Positions 1 through 12,594 are shown, counted from the stretch's first letter. The stretch: 64,000 nucleotides of DNA from Rhodamnia argentea (GCF_020921035.1 NC_063155.1:26467294-26531293); one strand, 5' to 3'. Notes: a model not told the origin generated them from the letters alone. A program made the numbers and translations.

Positions 1-254
1 CATACCACCCCACCAAATGAATTCTCTAATTCACACTAGTGTTTGAGACTATATGATGCCGTTCGAAAATAGCAAAAAACAAAATGTCTAATGACTTGCA
101 ACAGGAAAAATTCCCTCTCAACAATCTTGGCGACTTCTATCCAAATCTGAACCCAACATATATAAACGCTTTCTCTGAACCATTGTCACATGACTCAAAA
201 AATTGTTACAAAAATTTCATTTTAAAGGGGACGTTATGCCAAAAACAGACTCGA

Positions 255-2649
255 TCACTTCTTACGCAAATATAAGAAGCCAACAATCACCGAGATGCAA
301 GCAACAGCAACAGGAACAGCCCAGTATTGTTTTGTCAGGGCCACGAGCTTCTGAGAATAGTCTGTTCCTTCATTCTTTGAGAATATTTCGAGCTCCGGGA
401 TGGCTGGGGAAGATGTGTCAAGCTCACCGATGCAAAAGGTCCGCAACAGCTCCTTTGCTTCTTCGCTATGGCCAGCGTCTTCAAACTCATCGGTAGCATC
501 TTTTCCTTAATTAAGATTAAAGGAAAGACATGGACACATGATAGATTATAACCAATATCATGAGATTTATCTTAAATGAATTGTCCTCAATGCGATCAAA
601 CTTCATTAAGTACTATCAACAAGGTGAAGTATATTACCAGTTGTCTCAAGGATAACATCATCCCCGCCAGGATGCTCGTCCATGTATGATGACACATCAT
701 AGACCTGTGCAGAAGAAACACAACTAGTTAGAGCGTAGTCATGCACATGCCATAGTTACTCTTATTTGTTCTTTAATTTCTTTCTGGTACTTGCGTTAGT
801 CAGTACTATTTTTCTCCAAATATTTTGCACAACACTGTTGTTTAGGAAGTGGCAAGAGGGAAACGATGCTAAAAGGAGCATTCCATTCTATAGCATTGAC
901 CCTGTCATAGAGTTCTGGAGTTACAAAACTTATATCAATTAAAAACTCACAACCACCTTCCGTTAAGTCCATGAATTCCACATACTTCCGTCCAAAGAAT
1001 ACAAATTTATTAGTATTAATAAAATCCAATTGGAGGATCAAATGAAGGTGGTTTCCCTCATCCACTTTCTCCACTTCTATCAGTCTCTTCGCCAATCCAG
1101 ATACTACCATCTACTCTCTCCTTCACACACATACATACTCCTTGTCCTTACCTCAAATTTATAAGCAATAGCATTCATCAGTATAAAGACCACTAGAATT
1201 TCGTATTGCAAGCAATGAATTTATCAAAAAAACAACATAATCCAACATCAAAGCTGTGCTCCAACTCAGAGCATGTATCTTTTCTTTGGTTAAATGGACA
1301 TAACTAAGTCCTTAAACATAAAAGATATTTGGAAGGGTGTAGCTAGAACTTCATCCTCTCCCCTGACATGTCGTCCCTCCAAAATCAACCTGAGAGTAGC
1401 ATTTTCATTACTAACTCATTGAAAGTAATCCATAGCATTTCAGAACAAGGTTCCCTTTTACTTCACATCACCCAAGCCAATGCCAAGCAGCTAGCTTTGA
1501 CATTGCTGTGAACGACAAAGAATTTTTAAGCCTGAAAGAAGACAACACCTTGTTCTATATTTTTCCATTTTAACTGCTACGAAGAAAAAAACCTAAGACG
1601 CAACTCCAACTAAAGAAGCCAAAAGGTGGAAGGGGGTCACACACATTGTTTGCTGGTGCATACCATCAGTCTATAGCATGTATTTGTGTCTGTCATTTGT
1701 CAAGACTAAAACTCCTCAATTACGGCTAGAGATTAAACTTACTCAAAAAGCTAACTTCAACTGATCTTAGGATCCAACGAGCAGCATCTTGAAGCCAAAA
1801 CCACGAACACTACATATAACATTGTGTAGCCCATATAATTCACAAAATCGGAACCCAACTCCCCCATTTGTTATAACCAAACTCGACACCTCCAGTGACA
1901 GTTAATTGATTCTTAGCTAACCTACAAACAATAGCAAAACTCAATGAACTTGATGATCTCAAATTGCTGCTAAAGTCACAAGCGCATGTGCGCAACATCA
2001 TTTACGCAAGATGACCGAAACTTCAAAACTAGGATTGCATAAATCCATGAAATAACATGCAACCGTATAGGGATCATAATATTTTTAGTAAATCCCTCTC
2101 CATTTTTCCTCGACTATAACTGCGGGTAGCTGGCCTTTTTTTTTCTTTTCAGAAAGATTTTCATTTTTGATAGGAAGGACAAAGGGACATCTTTCGGCTC
2201 ATTTGCCGTATAACATTCATTACTTGAATTTGTTCTTTCAAGTATTTATTGGAAAGTGCTTCAAGTTTGATCAATTTATAGCCACCATAATGAAACTGGA
2301 TGGCTTCAGGCCACTGAACTTAGGAAAAATGGATCAGCCATCAAAAGGGCGTTAAGACATAAAAGCTTCCAATCACAGAACATATGGACAGGACATTGAC
2401 TCCACTAAACAATCAAATATGAGCACTATAACCTAAGCTAGAACAGCGGACACAAATACAAGTGATAAGCCAAAATCATATCGAACAGAAACAAAGGCCG
2501 TGAAGCAGAATCTGGGTCATAGCCCAAAATCCCAGAAGAAGAAGGACGGAGGAAGGGACGACCTTGCCGTCGATGACAATCCAGCAGTCTTCTTTGGTGT
2601 TGTGCTGCGATGCTTCTTGCATCGAGTACATCTTCGTGATGGTCGGCAT
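255..2649 (-). CDS. CB5-A: Cytochrome b5, CB5-A type, three exons
   Basis: The coding sequence is the complement of 255-505, 638-704 and 2563-2649, giving 134 residues, the usual length of plant cytochrome b5. All junctions are GT-AG and keep frame. The protein opens [14 protein letters not shown] and carries the haem-pocket motif [14 protein letters not shown] (His40) and the second ligand in DAGHSEEA (His64). A hydrophobic segment at about residues 112-131 ([20 protein letters not shown]) followed by RKK is a C-terminal tail anchor. Family knowledge: these proteins pass electrons to desaturases, hydroxylases and P450s on the cytosolic face of the ER. The ending around [11 protein letters not shown] and the overall wording resemble Arabidopsis CB5-A more than the other isoforms, so the subtype is an inference while the family is certain. 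Intron 1 is long (about 1.86 kb). Confidence 0.95.
796..1110 (-). other. Unrecognised 104-codon ORF inside CB5-A intron 1
   Basis: An open frame starting [20 protein letters not shown] lies in the large first intron on the same strand as the host gene. It has mixed, protein-like composition with alternating hydrophobic and charged stretches and no low complexity. I do not recognise a family with confidence. It could be a degraded gene fragment or chance. Confidence 0.2.
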
Positions 2650-3660
2650 TTGGCCACCGGCGACGACGGCTCCTCCGCTGCCCGGTCAACCCAACGACGG
2701 CGGCAGGAATTCTTTCGGAGGCGCAGACTATTCTGGTGTAAACTTTCGCCGCCTCTGACATATGTTTTCATCCTCCTCCTTTTCTGGTGTAGATAGACCA
2801 TTGGGCTTGAGCCCTGAACTTGACCTTGGTTATGAATTCTACTTAATTTTGGGCTACAAGCCTGAAAACGAACCCCACCAACTAATTTAGAGTAAAAAAA
2901 ACTAATCCAATATTTGCCAAACAAAAAAAAAATAATAATCCAATAATTTGAAAAAAAAAAATCTAATCCAATATAGTCGTTTTCTTCGGCAAAATCGAAA
3001 ATGAACTTGTTTCCTTATGTACAACTCGTCTCAACCACACGCTTTAGATTCATTTGCTTAAGGCCTACGTGATCAAATCGGTTTTCACATGAGAGAAGGG
3101 TGTAAAACTTTTAACATAATGTACAATGTATCGTAATATTTTTAACTTTTAGAACAAACGGTTTCGCATTCAGTTTCAATAAGACGAAAGTGAACATGCA
3201 TTATAAAATTACTTTTCTACGCATCACAACTGGATGATGCCAATGATCGTAAGTTTCACTATCATGAGCATCATCTAGTTGCAAATCCGAGGAGGAAATT
3301 GAACCCGAAATATTATGTTTTTGGATTAACCAATTACTTTGATATGTTTTCGAAATCTTATCGTTGTTAAGCCGTAAATTCCCAACTGCCTTGCCAACTT
3401 TGACAACCTCCTAAGAAGAAGAAGAAGGTTTGACTTAGAGGGCAGCCAGGGATTTCCTAAAGCAGTCACCTTAGTGATATATATTAGAAAGCCAATTAAG
3501 AACATCCTCAAAAGATAATGACATCTAAGGGTAGTTTCTTCGGTTTCTGGAAGTTCCATAAATAAAGAGTTAAATGCCTACTTGATTTCGGTAATAAAAA
3601 CTTGATACAACGAATCATTTGCATTTCCAATGTGCGATGGTTTCCCTGCGAAGCTCTTTA
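2650..3660. other. Upstream region of CB5-A, no gene seen
   Basis: AT-rich DNA with A-tracts near 2923-2961. It should contain the CB5-A promoter and 5' leader. No open frame here resembles a known protein. Confidence 0.5.
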
Positions 3661-4874
3661 AAAGTCATTTCGGGATTTGTTTTTTTTTTTTGGGGTCAGA
3701 AAAAGACTTCATTAGCTAATTGCAAAGTTCGAGTACAAAAGACTAGATTCCGAACAAAGTAATGCCCATAAGGATTTCGGTTGGTTAGATAACCAATTAA
3801 AAGGTAAAGATCCATTGAGACGGGTCTTTGCAAGCCAATCTGTAACTCGATTGCAATCCTTGTTATAGTGGGCCAATTTTAAGCCCTTGAAGGGTGCGTT
3901 TGGGAAGAGCTTCCCCAAGGGACTTTAGACCTCTAAAGTCCCTTGGGAAAAAGTTTAGGTGTTTGGCAATTTTTTCTGGGCCACTTTGGGAAAATGCTAC
4001 CATCAATCAAAGCTGAAAGCCCAAAGCAGGTGGAGACCTGCCTTGGACTTTGAGCATTTTCAGAAGGCTGGTTTCAAGGTAATTATTGATTTTTTTTCCC
4101 AAATTGCCCCCACAGATAATTATTTGTTCCACTTTTGCCCTAAAAAATCATTCGTCTTCTTCCCAACGCCCAAGCATTGTCCTACTCACTGATTCTCATT
4201 CAAGGCGAGGTCATCTTCTTCCCAACGCCCAAAACTTGGGTTGAGATCGAGGGTCACGGTGGCCGTCAAGCCTCTATCTTAGCTGAAGCCGTTGTCTTTG
4301 TCTGATTTTTTGTGAGTCGAGGTCGAGATCGAGCATTGAGCGACCCGGATCTGGTTCTTTGACTGCAGATCTGCGACCTCGGCGTCCCTCACTTGGCATC
4401 ACGCATCCGCGGCATCGCCTCACCCGAGGTCGCGTGACTCTGGCATCTCATCCCTTAAGGTGGATCTACCCCGATGCCCCTCACCCGGGGTCGTGATGTC
4501 GGCGATGGGTTTCGCGAAACTTCTTTGACCTTTGTTGCCCGGGCTTCGCGAAAATTCTTTGACATTCGTCGCCCGGGCTCGCCGAGCTTCGACAAGAGTT
4601 GCGACAAGCTCTGTGGCTTCGCATGGCTGGCGATCGCTTCTGGCCAACAATTGGCTGCCTCCGTGCTTCCCCCGCCATGCTTGCCTTCAGTTTATTTTTT
4701 ATTTTATTATTTCAAAGTTGCTTTGCAAAATATACATGAAAATGGGTTATCCAAACACCATTAGCTTTCACCAAGTACACCTTCGCTCAAATATCCTTGG
4801 GAAAATGACTTTGCATTTACCTAAAGCGGTCCCAAACGCACCCGAAGCCCATATGCAAAGTCATTTTGGGATTT
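3661..4874 (-). mobile_element. 5'-truncated LINE tail with 18-bp target duplication
   Basis: On the minus strand, 3712-3891 encodes KLAHYNKDCNRVTDWLAKTR, the wording of the C-terminal RNase H-like end of plant non-LTR retrotransposons. It is followed by a run of about 12 A (T at 3680-3691 on the plus strand). Direct repeats flank the insertion at 3661-3678 and 4857-4874 (AAAGTCATTTYGGGATTT, one mismatch), as expected for target-primed reverse transcription. Only about 230 bp is LINE; the rest is a DNA transposon inserted later at 3892-4843. Confidence 0.8.
3892..4843. mobile_element. Non-autonomous TIR element nested in the LINE
   Basis: Ends are GGGTGCGTTTGGGA and its inverse, with related subterminal sequence on both sides. 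The flanking trinucleotide GAA at 3889-3891 and 4844-4846 is a 3-bp duplication. Removing the element and one GAA restores an uninterrupted LINE reading frame (MGFKGLKLAHYNK). A 3-bp duplication and GGG ends suggest a PIF/Harbinger-like origin, though GAA is not the usual TWA target. The interior has no transposase. Confidence 0.7.
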
Positions 4875-5152
4875 CAATAGAGAGATTTTGTGGGATTACT
4901 AGTTGTTCACATGATTTATTATTTAATTATTCTAGCGCTCACTCCCACATGTAGGCTGAACTTTTGCAATGATATCGCGTGGGATTTTGTGAAATTTCTA
5001 AAATTTAAAGCTGTCGGATGAAGACGTGATTTATTATTTAAATTTTTAAATTAATATTCTAGGATCTTCAAAGGAGAGAGAGGGAAAATCAACAATCTCA
5101 ACATCTTTACTCAATTGACTTGACCTTAAGAAATGAGATAATCGGAGAAAGT

Positions 5153-5777
5153 GCCAAAAAATCCCTAAACCGATTGCACTTGTACCGATATAAACTTTTT
5201 GATTGTACTAATTCAATCTTAAACTTTTTGACAATTTGCCAATTAAGTCTATCCGAGCAATTTTAAATGAATTACTAATGTAGACGTCGGCCGTCCTACG
5301 TGGTGCGTGGGTGTTGACGTGGACTTTTTTATTAAAAAAATATTTTTGATTTTTACAATTTTTTGCTCTCTTTTTTTTTCTTTTCTTCTCTTTATATATT
5401 TATTTTTTTGGGGCTGTGGGTCTACTAGGATCGCTGGCTCTAGGCAAGGGCCGCACACCTCGCCGGCCATTGTTGGCCCTCGCTTGAGGGCCGGCAAGCC
5501 CCAAGCCCCACCCCACCACCCCCAAAAAAAAGAAAAAAGTAAAAGGAAATAAGAAATAAAAAAATTCATAAAATTTTATTTTAAAATCTTTACATTAGCA
5601 TTAGTCGGGCCATGTAGGACGACCGACGTCCATGTCAGCAATTTCAAGCTAAGATTAGTCGATGGACTCATTTAGCAAATCGTTAAAAAGCTTAGGATTC
5701 AATTGGTATAATTAAAAAGTTTATAGCTGCATTGGCGCAAGTGCAATAGATTTAGAATTTTTTTGTTGTGCTTTTCA
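5153..5777. repeat. Foldback element with GC-rich core (copy 1)
   Basis: Long inverted arms begin GAAAGTGCCAAAAAA on the left and end TTGTTGTGCTTTTC on the right. Inside are mirrored wordings about AACCGATTGCACTTG and TGCAATAGATTT, then CTACGTGG and CCATGTAG. The centre is a GC-rich block around 5440-5520 bordered by A/T tracts. The same architecture recurs at 7121, 15975, 22856 and 29713. Confidence 0.65.
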
Positions 5778-5983
5778 CATGAATAGTCTAATTCAATAAG
5801 GAAATTAGCTATCTTAGAAAGAGATAATAAAAAATTGGTGTGGGGTCCATTCATTCAAGGATTTGTGACTCATAACATGCTATTATTCTTACGGTCACAC
5901 AAATACTGTTATGCTAGCAAAGTCTATATTCAAAAATAACAAAATATCAAGTAATATCTTTAACATTGAAGGGAATTGATTAT

Positions 5984-6136
5984 ATAACATTCTTTGGGTG
6001 ACTGTTAGATCAATGGTTTATTTTGAGCCACAAAAAATGAATAACAATTAATTATAAATTCTTGTGGGGTCCACTTTTTTAATAATTTGTGGCTCATAAC
6101 TAGTGTTATTTTTACAGTCACCCAAAGATCTGTTAT
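5984..6136. repeat. Small MITE with 22-bp inverted ends
   Basis: The left end ATAACATTCTTTGGGTGACT and the right end AGTCACCCAAAGATCTGTTA are near-perfect inverses. The interior contains TTGTGGGGTCCA and TTTGTGGCTCATAAC. A diverged partial copy sits just upstream at about 5811-5925 and another at about 26340-26500. Confidence 0.65.
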
Positions 6137-6284
6137 CTTTCAAAGTCCAATATTAAATAATATCTCTAACAATATTATCTAATAGAGAACTCTCTTTTTC
6201 CATAAATATGCTTCAACACATATCAGCCAACATTATTTCTGAACCTATTAGGCTTTGAAGCAGATTGAGACGGTCAACTCACAT

Positions 6285-6470
6285 CGATTTGGTCACCTTG
6301 GCCTGATCGTGAATCCCTTCATTTGCCTGGCCCTGTTAACGTGGAACGAGATAAGGTACAGTACAAAAGGCTTGCCTCTGGGAACATTGGGTCGGCCACT
6401 TCTGGGCGAAAACATAGCGTTCCTCATAGAAGGACCGAGCTTCATGAGTAAGAAGAAAGCAACGTACGAG
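6285..6470 (+). pseudogene. CYP85A: CYP85A-like cytochrome P450 first-exon fragment
   Basis: The plus strand reads a hydrophobic anchor, then LALLTWNEIRY, then a proline hinge TKGLPLGTLGRPLLGE and EGPSFMSKKKATY. Family knowledge: membrane-bound plant P450s of the CYP85 clan begin this way, and the spacing LPPGTxGWPxxGE...KQGPxFM is that of brassinosteroid-6-oxidase (CYP85A) exon 1. There is no haem-binding cysteine region or other exon nearby, so this is an isolated fragment. A second copy lies at 23180-23380 on the opposite strand. Confidence 0.6.
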
Positions 6471-6731
6471 TTTCACGTTGTTTTTCTTCGTCTCGGTTTC
6501 TGCAGTGTTCTCGTACATATTGAACGAACGTGGATAGATACGTTTCTAATGTGATCAGCGTCGAATTTTGTCCAGAAAAGTTTATGCTATGAGCGATATG
6601 GGGTTCAACCCAGGGAAGCATCTCCAGCTTAAGGACTAATAACTCCTAAAGTGTCCACTGTAAAATTGAAAACCTGAACTTTCTTCAATCTGTCTATTTC
6701 ATGGGAAAAAAACTTTGCAGTATGACAGCAG

Positions 6732-6780
6732 GACCGGACCCCGGTCCCCGTGTCCAAGCACTGGGGACCCGGGTCCGGTC
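6732..6780. repeat. Compact GC-rich hairpin
   Basis: Arms 6732-6749 and 6763-6780 (GACCGGACCCCGGTCCCC against GGGGACCCGGGTCCGGTC) pair at 17 of 18 positions across a 13-nt loop. It sits in AT-rich DNA. Similar GGACCGG wording occurs in the ends of the hAT element at 16228, so it may be the remnant of a related element. Confidence 0.6.
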
Positions 6781-7120
6781 GGCCGACCAGGCTTTGGCTG
6801 GCCCCAAGGACTTGGGTCCGGCAGCTAGGCACCAAGGGTCCATCATCCGAGAGACGGATATTAACTGCCTTAGCTTTTAACTATGGTATTCTGTCACGAG
6901 GAAAGTAGTCATACTATGATGGCTCAACCAAAGAAGAAGAAAGAAACAGACCGATCCTTCCTCGTATTTTCTCTTTCCTTTCAAAAACAATTTGAAGTTT
7001 CTTCGCTGGCTCGATCGAACAGGTACAGGGATTGTGTTCATATCACATGTGTCAGGTTCTTGCATGTTAAGTGATGTGATCAATAACTTCATAGTTCTTA
7101 AGCACATGTAGTTGTGTTGG

Positions 7121-7757
7121 GGGGAAAATTACCAAAACGTCCTCAATCTATTGTAATTGTGCCAATTTAGTACTAATTTTTTTTCTTTTGGTAATCGAGT
7201 CCTAAATCTTTTGCATTTGGACCTATTTAGTCCATCCGGCCAACTTTGATCAGCCGACGGTGACGTGAATAATTGTTACTAATTCGAATATTTTTTGCGA
7301 GTTATTTATTTATTTATTTCTTCTCCTTCTTCCTTCATGCGATCGTCAAATTGGCGACCGGCTAGAGGCGAGGGGGAGGTCGGCCTCGCCCTTGCCCAAC
7401 CACCAGATCTAGCGAGGTCGAGGGGAGCCTCGCCCAGCGACAACCTTGCCCGACCTCGCCCTTGCCGGCCGTCGCATTTGGCTAATCTTCGATCCGATAA
7501 TCGATTGGATGAAAAAGGAGAAGAAAAAAAAGGAAAAGGAAAAACAATAAGAAATGTGCAAAAATATTAAAATATTATTAGAAATTGTCAAGTCTGCGTC
7601 GACAGCGCCACATCAGCCCCAATCAGCGTTCACGTTACCGTTGGATAGATAGACCGAATTAACACAAATACAAAATATTTAGGATGTAATTGGTAATGAT
7701 TTATGAGTGAATTAGTATAATTGCAATAAATTTAGGGCTTTTTTTGGTAATTTTCCC
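7121..7757. mobile_element. Mutator-like foldback MITE with 9-bp duplication
   Basis: Perfect 16-bp inverted ends (GGGAAAATTACCAAAA at 7122-7137 and its inverse at 7742-7757) are flanked by TTGTGTTGG and TTGTGTAGG, a 9-bp target duplication with one change. Nine-bp duplications are typical of the Mutator superfamily. The core around 7350-7490 is GC-rich. No transposase is present. Confidence 0.75.
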
Positions 7758-8708
7758 TTGTGTAGGCTGATAAGACTATTCATGTAGTAATCTTGAGCCA
7801 CATATCAAAGGATATATTCCATCACTTTTATTTGCTCCGCGTTGCTTGAAAAATGGGTTCACATCTTGAACCTGCGTTTACGGGTACTTTAAATCGACGA
7901 TCAAACAAAGCATCGTAAAATTTGCTCAGCCAGCCTTTTCTTAATTAGTTTTCTAGTTGTTTCCACATTTACTTTTCCTAGCCATTACTTGATGTAGTTT
8001 ACTTTCTTATTTGTTCCTCTATACATGATGGCTATTTCTTCGTTTGTTACGCACTCCGAAAATCTTCATTCGACACACTCTTCTTTTTCGCCTTCTCTTT
8101 TGGTTTCATGCCCGTTCATGATCTACCCAAAAGTGCGGTGCACGCTAATTAGAAGGTCTGTTGAATCGTAAATTATCCTTGTGGACAGTGATTGCGAGCC
8201 TCAAACGTTCATCAATTTGATTTGCTTTTGGTGGTTCGCAGATATTTCGTAACACTATGAAGAAAAATACTCGTTTAAGCTTTAAATAGAATCTGGTTGT
8301 TTTCATGGATTTGATCGATCACATGAGAGTAACCTAGAGAGTACTTCTGCATCAATACTATGTAACCAAAACCAGCTCCAGCGTTGTTAAAAGCCACATT
8401 TGGCAATGCCCTACGTGGAGGGGCACTACCATGCAACTCTTTCCATATCAAAACATAGAGCGAGCAACCTTCAATTTTTGCATATTGTTTTGTCCTTTTT
8501 ACTTCTTCTGATTGTTTACTTATCTAAAGTCTCAAGTGCCTCCGACTTTGGAAGATACATTCATATAAGAGCTAGTAATTTCTCATTCTTGTACTTCATG
8601 TTTAGCTCAAGAGGGGTCAGAGAAGCTTCTGAGATGTTTCAGCCTCGCTTACGAGTTTATTAATTCAAATGAAGCAATAATTTGAGGAATTCTAAACTAA
8701 ACAAGGTC

Positions 8709-8745
<37 letters not shown>

Positions 8746-11700
8746 GCTAATCTGATTAAATCTCTCAATTTATTACCATCAATTTAGCACTGGCTATTTC
8801 AATTCTTTCTATTTTGAAAAAGTCCCCTGAATCCCCATACAGTTGTGGAGTGGTCAAATGTTGGTTTGAGTACTTCGAAATTGTCCCTTCAAATAACCTA
8901 ATACTTTACTTATCGAGGTATAATAAACCAACCTCTCCATCCATTCTTTGATTAATGACGAAGAACCAAACTACTAAGATAATCAAAATTGGTTTTTGGC
9001 GGCATATTATGGTTTAAAATCCACGCAACTACCCTATAATTTGATTTAGGCTCTACAGATCATGAGACACGACCCTAAAAGATGAGAGACTTAGACGCAT
9101 TTGTAGACCATATAACCGATAAATTGGAGCAGCATTTTTCAAAATCTAAAAGGGTATCAAAGAGAAGTTCTCCAAGGGTGTAACCAGCCAGAGGAAACCA
9201 AAGTTTCATTTCCTGGGAGGAGCAACCCCAATGGTCGCATGAGAAGTAAGACACAATTCATTCTAGAGAGAGAGAGAGAGAGAGACTATAGCTAAAGATG
9301 AGTCCAATCACACTTTCCAAATAGAGGTACCAACGTAGGGGGACAACAGATCAAATGATTGTGTCCAAATCCGTTAAGGATCAGAGACCGCAGTGCAGAG
9401 AAAGAGAGAATGGCCCTGATGCTCCTAGCTAGGTTTTCAAATCCAACCACGTCCATGCATCAGATCAAACAAACGCGGAGAGAGCAAGGTGGGGTTGAGT
9501 TGGATTGAATTGAATTGGAAGAGAGTGAGTGCGTACAACATATATTTTTGTGGGGTTCTTGGGAAATTCGATTTATACCAACAAAGAAAGCTGGCGAATC
9601 GAGCGTGGGAATGGCTTCCTTTCCAGTTTTGGCAATCCAGGAATCGTCCCATCATGTCCGTAAATAACCCATTGGTCCACAGTTGTCATGTGATTTCAGC
9701 ACTTGTCTCTGTCATTTTCCTAAACATTAAAATTGCGCCCTCTAAAGTGGAATGGATCAACCATCAAAACCCTACTCTCTCTCTCTCTCTCTCTCTCTCT
9801 CCACTGTCATTTTCTTCTTCTTCCATGCATTTGTCCATTCAACAGGTTGTCACACGTATTTGTTTTTTGTTTCTGTCATTTTGAAATGATGGTTTATTTT
9901 CTATGTTTGAATTATACATACTATACACACGAAGCAAGAAGGAAAGATGACCTTCGGTTTATTTTATTTGGTTTGACTGATTTGAATTTCGAAGAAGGAA
10001 CGATTTTTTTTTTGTTGATAAGGTTTCCTGATTAATAATCAGTAATATCGGTATAAAAAATTATCCACATGATTTTTTATACAATATTATCAAATATGTT
10101 ACCAAAGAAAAAAGAAATTCTTCCTTAGAAATTTTACTTTGATTCCGATAAACTGCCTATTGTTCGCTACAAATACAAAAATGTGATAAAATAAAAAATA
10201 AAAAAATTTACTTTAGGCTCCACTTAATTTAATAAGTGAACTTTAATTCAAAAGGAAAAAAAATGTGAAACTTAAATAACTCATTCGGAACACCCTTTAA
10301 AGAATTATGTGATATGATTAGATCGCATAAGCCCTTATGGAATAAATATTTAGCTGCTTGTAAACCTTTAGGTACTATCTTATTCTATGTTTTGTTCAAT
10401 TACTCTTTTACCTGCGAATGCAATGCAAGCATTAAGTTTGGCAATATATTTCTACTTGCGATCAGTCTTTTCTTTACTTTGATGTCCAAATGGACATCTC
10501 CTACTAATTTGGATATTCATTCACAATTTCGTCATTATATTTCTCGCCCCAGCAAGCGCAATCAATAAAATGCCTTTGCCAAAATGAATCCCTCCGATTC
10601 GATCTCTCGTCCTGACTAGCTTGATAATGTTTACGTTAATATGGTAGTATCCATATTGTCGAAGATTAACGAAAGGAGATTCACGAAGTTTGTAACGATC
10701 TTGGTTGATGCATAGTGATTTTTCCTTCTTTTTTCCTTTACATTGTGGTTCATATAACTTTAACTTATCAGAGCAGATCATAGCCTATTTTTTTATCTGA
10801 GTTTCCTTGATGTGATCGACAAGGGTTGACTCCTTGCATTTTCAATCACTTCCTACTTCTTCCCCACGGCAATCACCAATCATTGAAGGATTTCTTCTTA
10901 TGCATGGTTTTGTGCTACCTTAACGTTATATATCTAGATTTTCTAGACGCTGCAGAATTTTCACGCAATTCAACTTAGATTGCATATGCTTTTCTATGTC
11001 CTTTTGGGCCATAACGTTTTTTTTTTTTTACTTGCGCCGTTGTATATACTTTGATCATAAATCAGTGTAGATACATCTGTGTTTGAGAGCATCGGCACAA
11101 ATGACATCTTTACTTCGTGTCAAAAGGTCATTGAATCGTAATAGCCTTGGACGATTGTTCGGCTATCATCGAATTCACTCTTCCTGTTGATTAATCCTCT
11201 TGCCACCATCATCCTACAATGCATGGTTTTTGACATGACAAGATTTATGATAACAAACATAGGTACATGTCATTTCGCAATGTGACTTGGCTGGCGACAC
11301 GCGAGAGATATCTATGCAGCAACTTGCTCCATCAACCTAGAATAAGTCCGTGCCTGATGAATATTCCAAAGAGAGTAATTTAAAATGTTGCAAATGAAAA
11401 TAGGTAGTAGTCCAATATATTTCTTCTTTGTGTGAGCATTTTCTGTGTTAATGATAAATTGACCCTGGAATACTCTCCTACACTAACATTTATATATGAG
11501 ATAGAAGTTGTATGGCGTGAGATAAAGAATGTTTGCATGAACTACCATACCAACGTAATATTATCTTTGGATGAGTAATCATACTAGATAGTAAAGTATT
11601 GGTGATAGAAAATATGTAATAGAAAACAAGTTATTTTGCTAAATGGTGGCTTCAAGAGTCTCCATTTTTGATAAATTGAACAGTATAATTAGTGGCAAAT

Positions 11701-12594
11701 CAGAACAATGTGCAGATTATTTTTATTACTTTACAGAAAGTAATACAAAAGTTATTATCTCCTATTAATCAAAAATTGAAGTAGCAAGATAAATGAGCTG
11801 ATGATCCATTCTTATTTAAGTAATATCATGCATAAACTTAGAGAGGAATTAGGTTAGAATCTCCAGTCCGTGCATCTCACGATTCTACCACTTGATAAAT
11901 TTACACAATCCATCATACGGTCTCGAATGTATGATGTGGACCTTACTCACACAAGAGGAACAATATATACATCCGTAATCTGCAAAATCTTATCATACCA
12001 ATAACCACAACGGAATAGCAAATAGTTCTCATTCTACTTCATGTCGGTATCGGATGGAACGTAAGCTAATTTAACGAGCAAGTAGTGATGAAATCTATCT
12101 GGCCTATTAGTGCAAAAATTGTCACCCAGAGAAATCCATCCCTGTAGGAATCGCAAGTAAAATAGAATCAGATTAATGGTGGGTAGTGTTTGCATTGATA
12201 TTACATTGCAGAGGTATTACGATCGCTCGTCTGCGCGTGCATGTGTGGCCGAAGAACGTGGTGATACTAAGGATGGTTGAGTATTTAGTAAAGTAGAAGA
12301 AGCACCTCAAAGAGGAGCAGGAGGGAGTCATAAGTGCAAAAGACCAAAAATCAAGTCCCCGTGCAAACTTCCGTATCTGCAAATCGCAGTGCAGGTACTA
12401 CGTTCTGACCTGGTGTACACAAACCCTAGATTTTCCTTTTGACGCTTCTTCCATCCCCTTCTGCTTCACTCCCTCCCACTCTTCTCTCTTCTCTCATATT
12501 TAACATCGTTGCATAGCCCCTCAAACCCTAGCTCTCTCTCTCTCTCTCTCTCCATAGATATATAGCTTTTCCTCTTGTTGGAGTTGGAGGAGTC
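7758..12594. other. CRC upstream intergenic region, no gene recognised
   Basis: About 4.8 kb without a defensible gene. It holds simple repeats: (AAT)n at about 8711-8743, (GA)n at about 9265-9284 and (CT)n at about 9776-9800. Several 60-130-codon open frames exist (for example 8400-8663 and 10314-10568) but none resembles a known protein. The proximal part should carry the CRC promoter. Confidence 0.4.
12532..12552 (+). promoter_or_regulatory. CT-rich tract in the CRC leader
   Basis: A (CT)n run ends about 40 bp before the CRC start codon, in the likely 5' leader. CT-rich leaders are common in plant genes, so a regulatory role is an inference. Confidence 0.35.
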
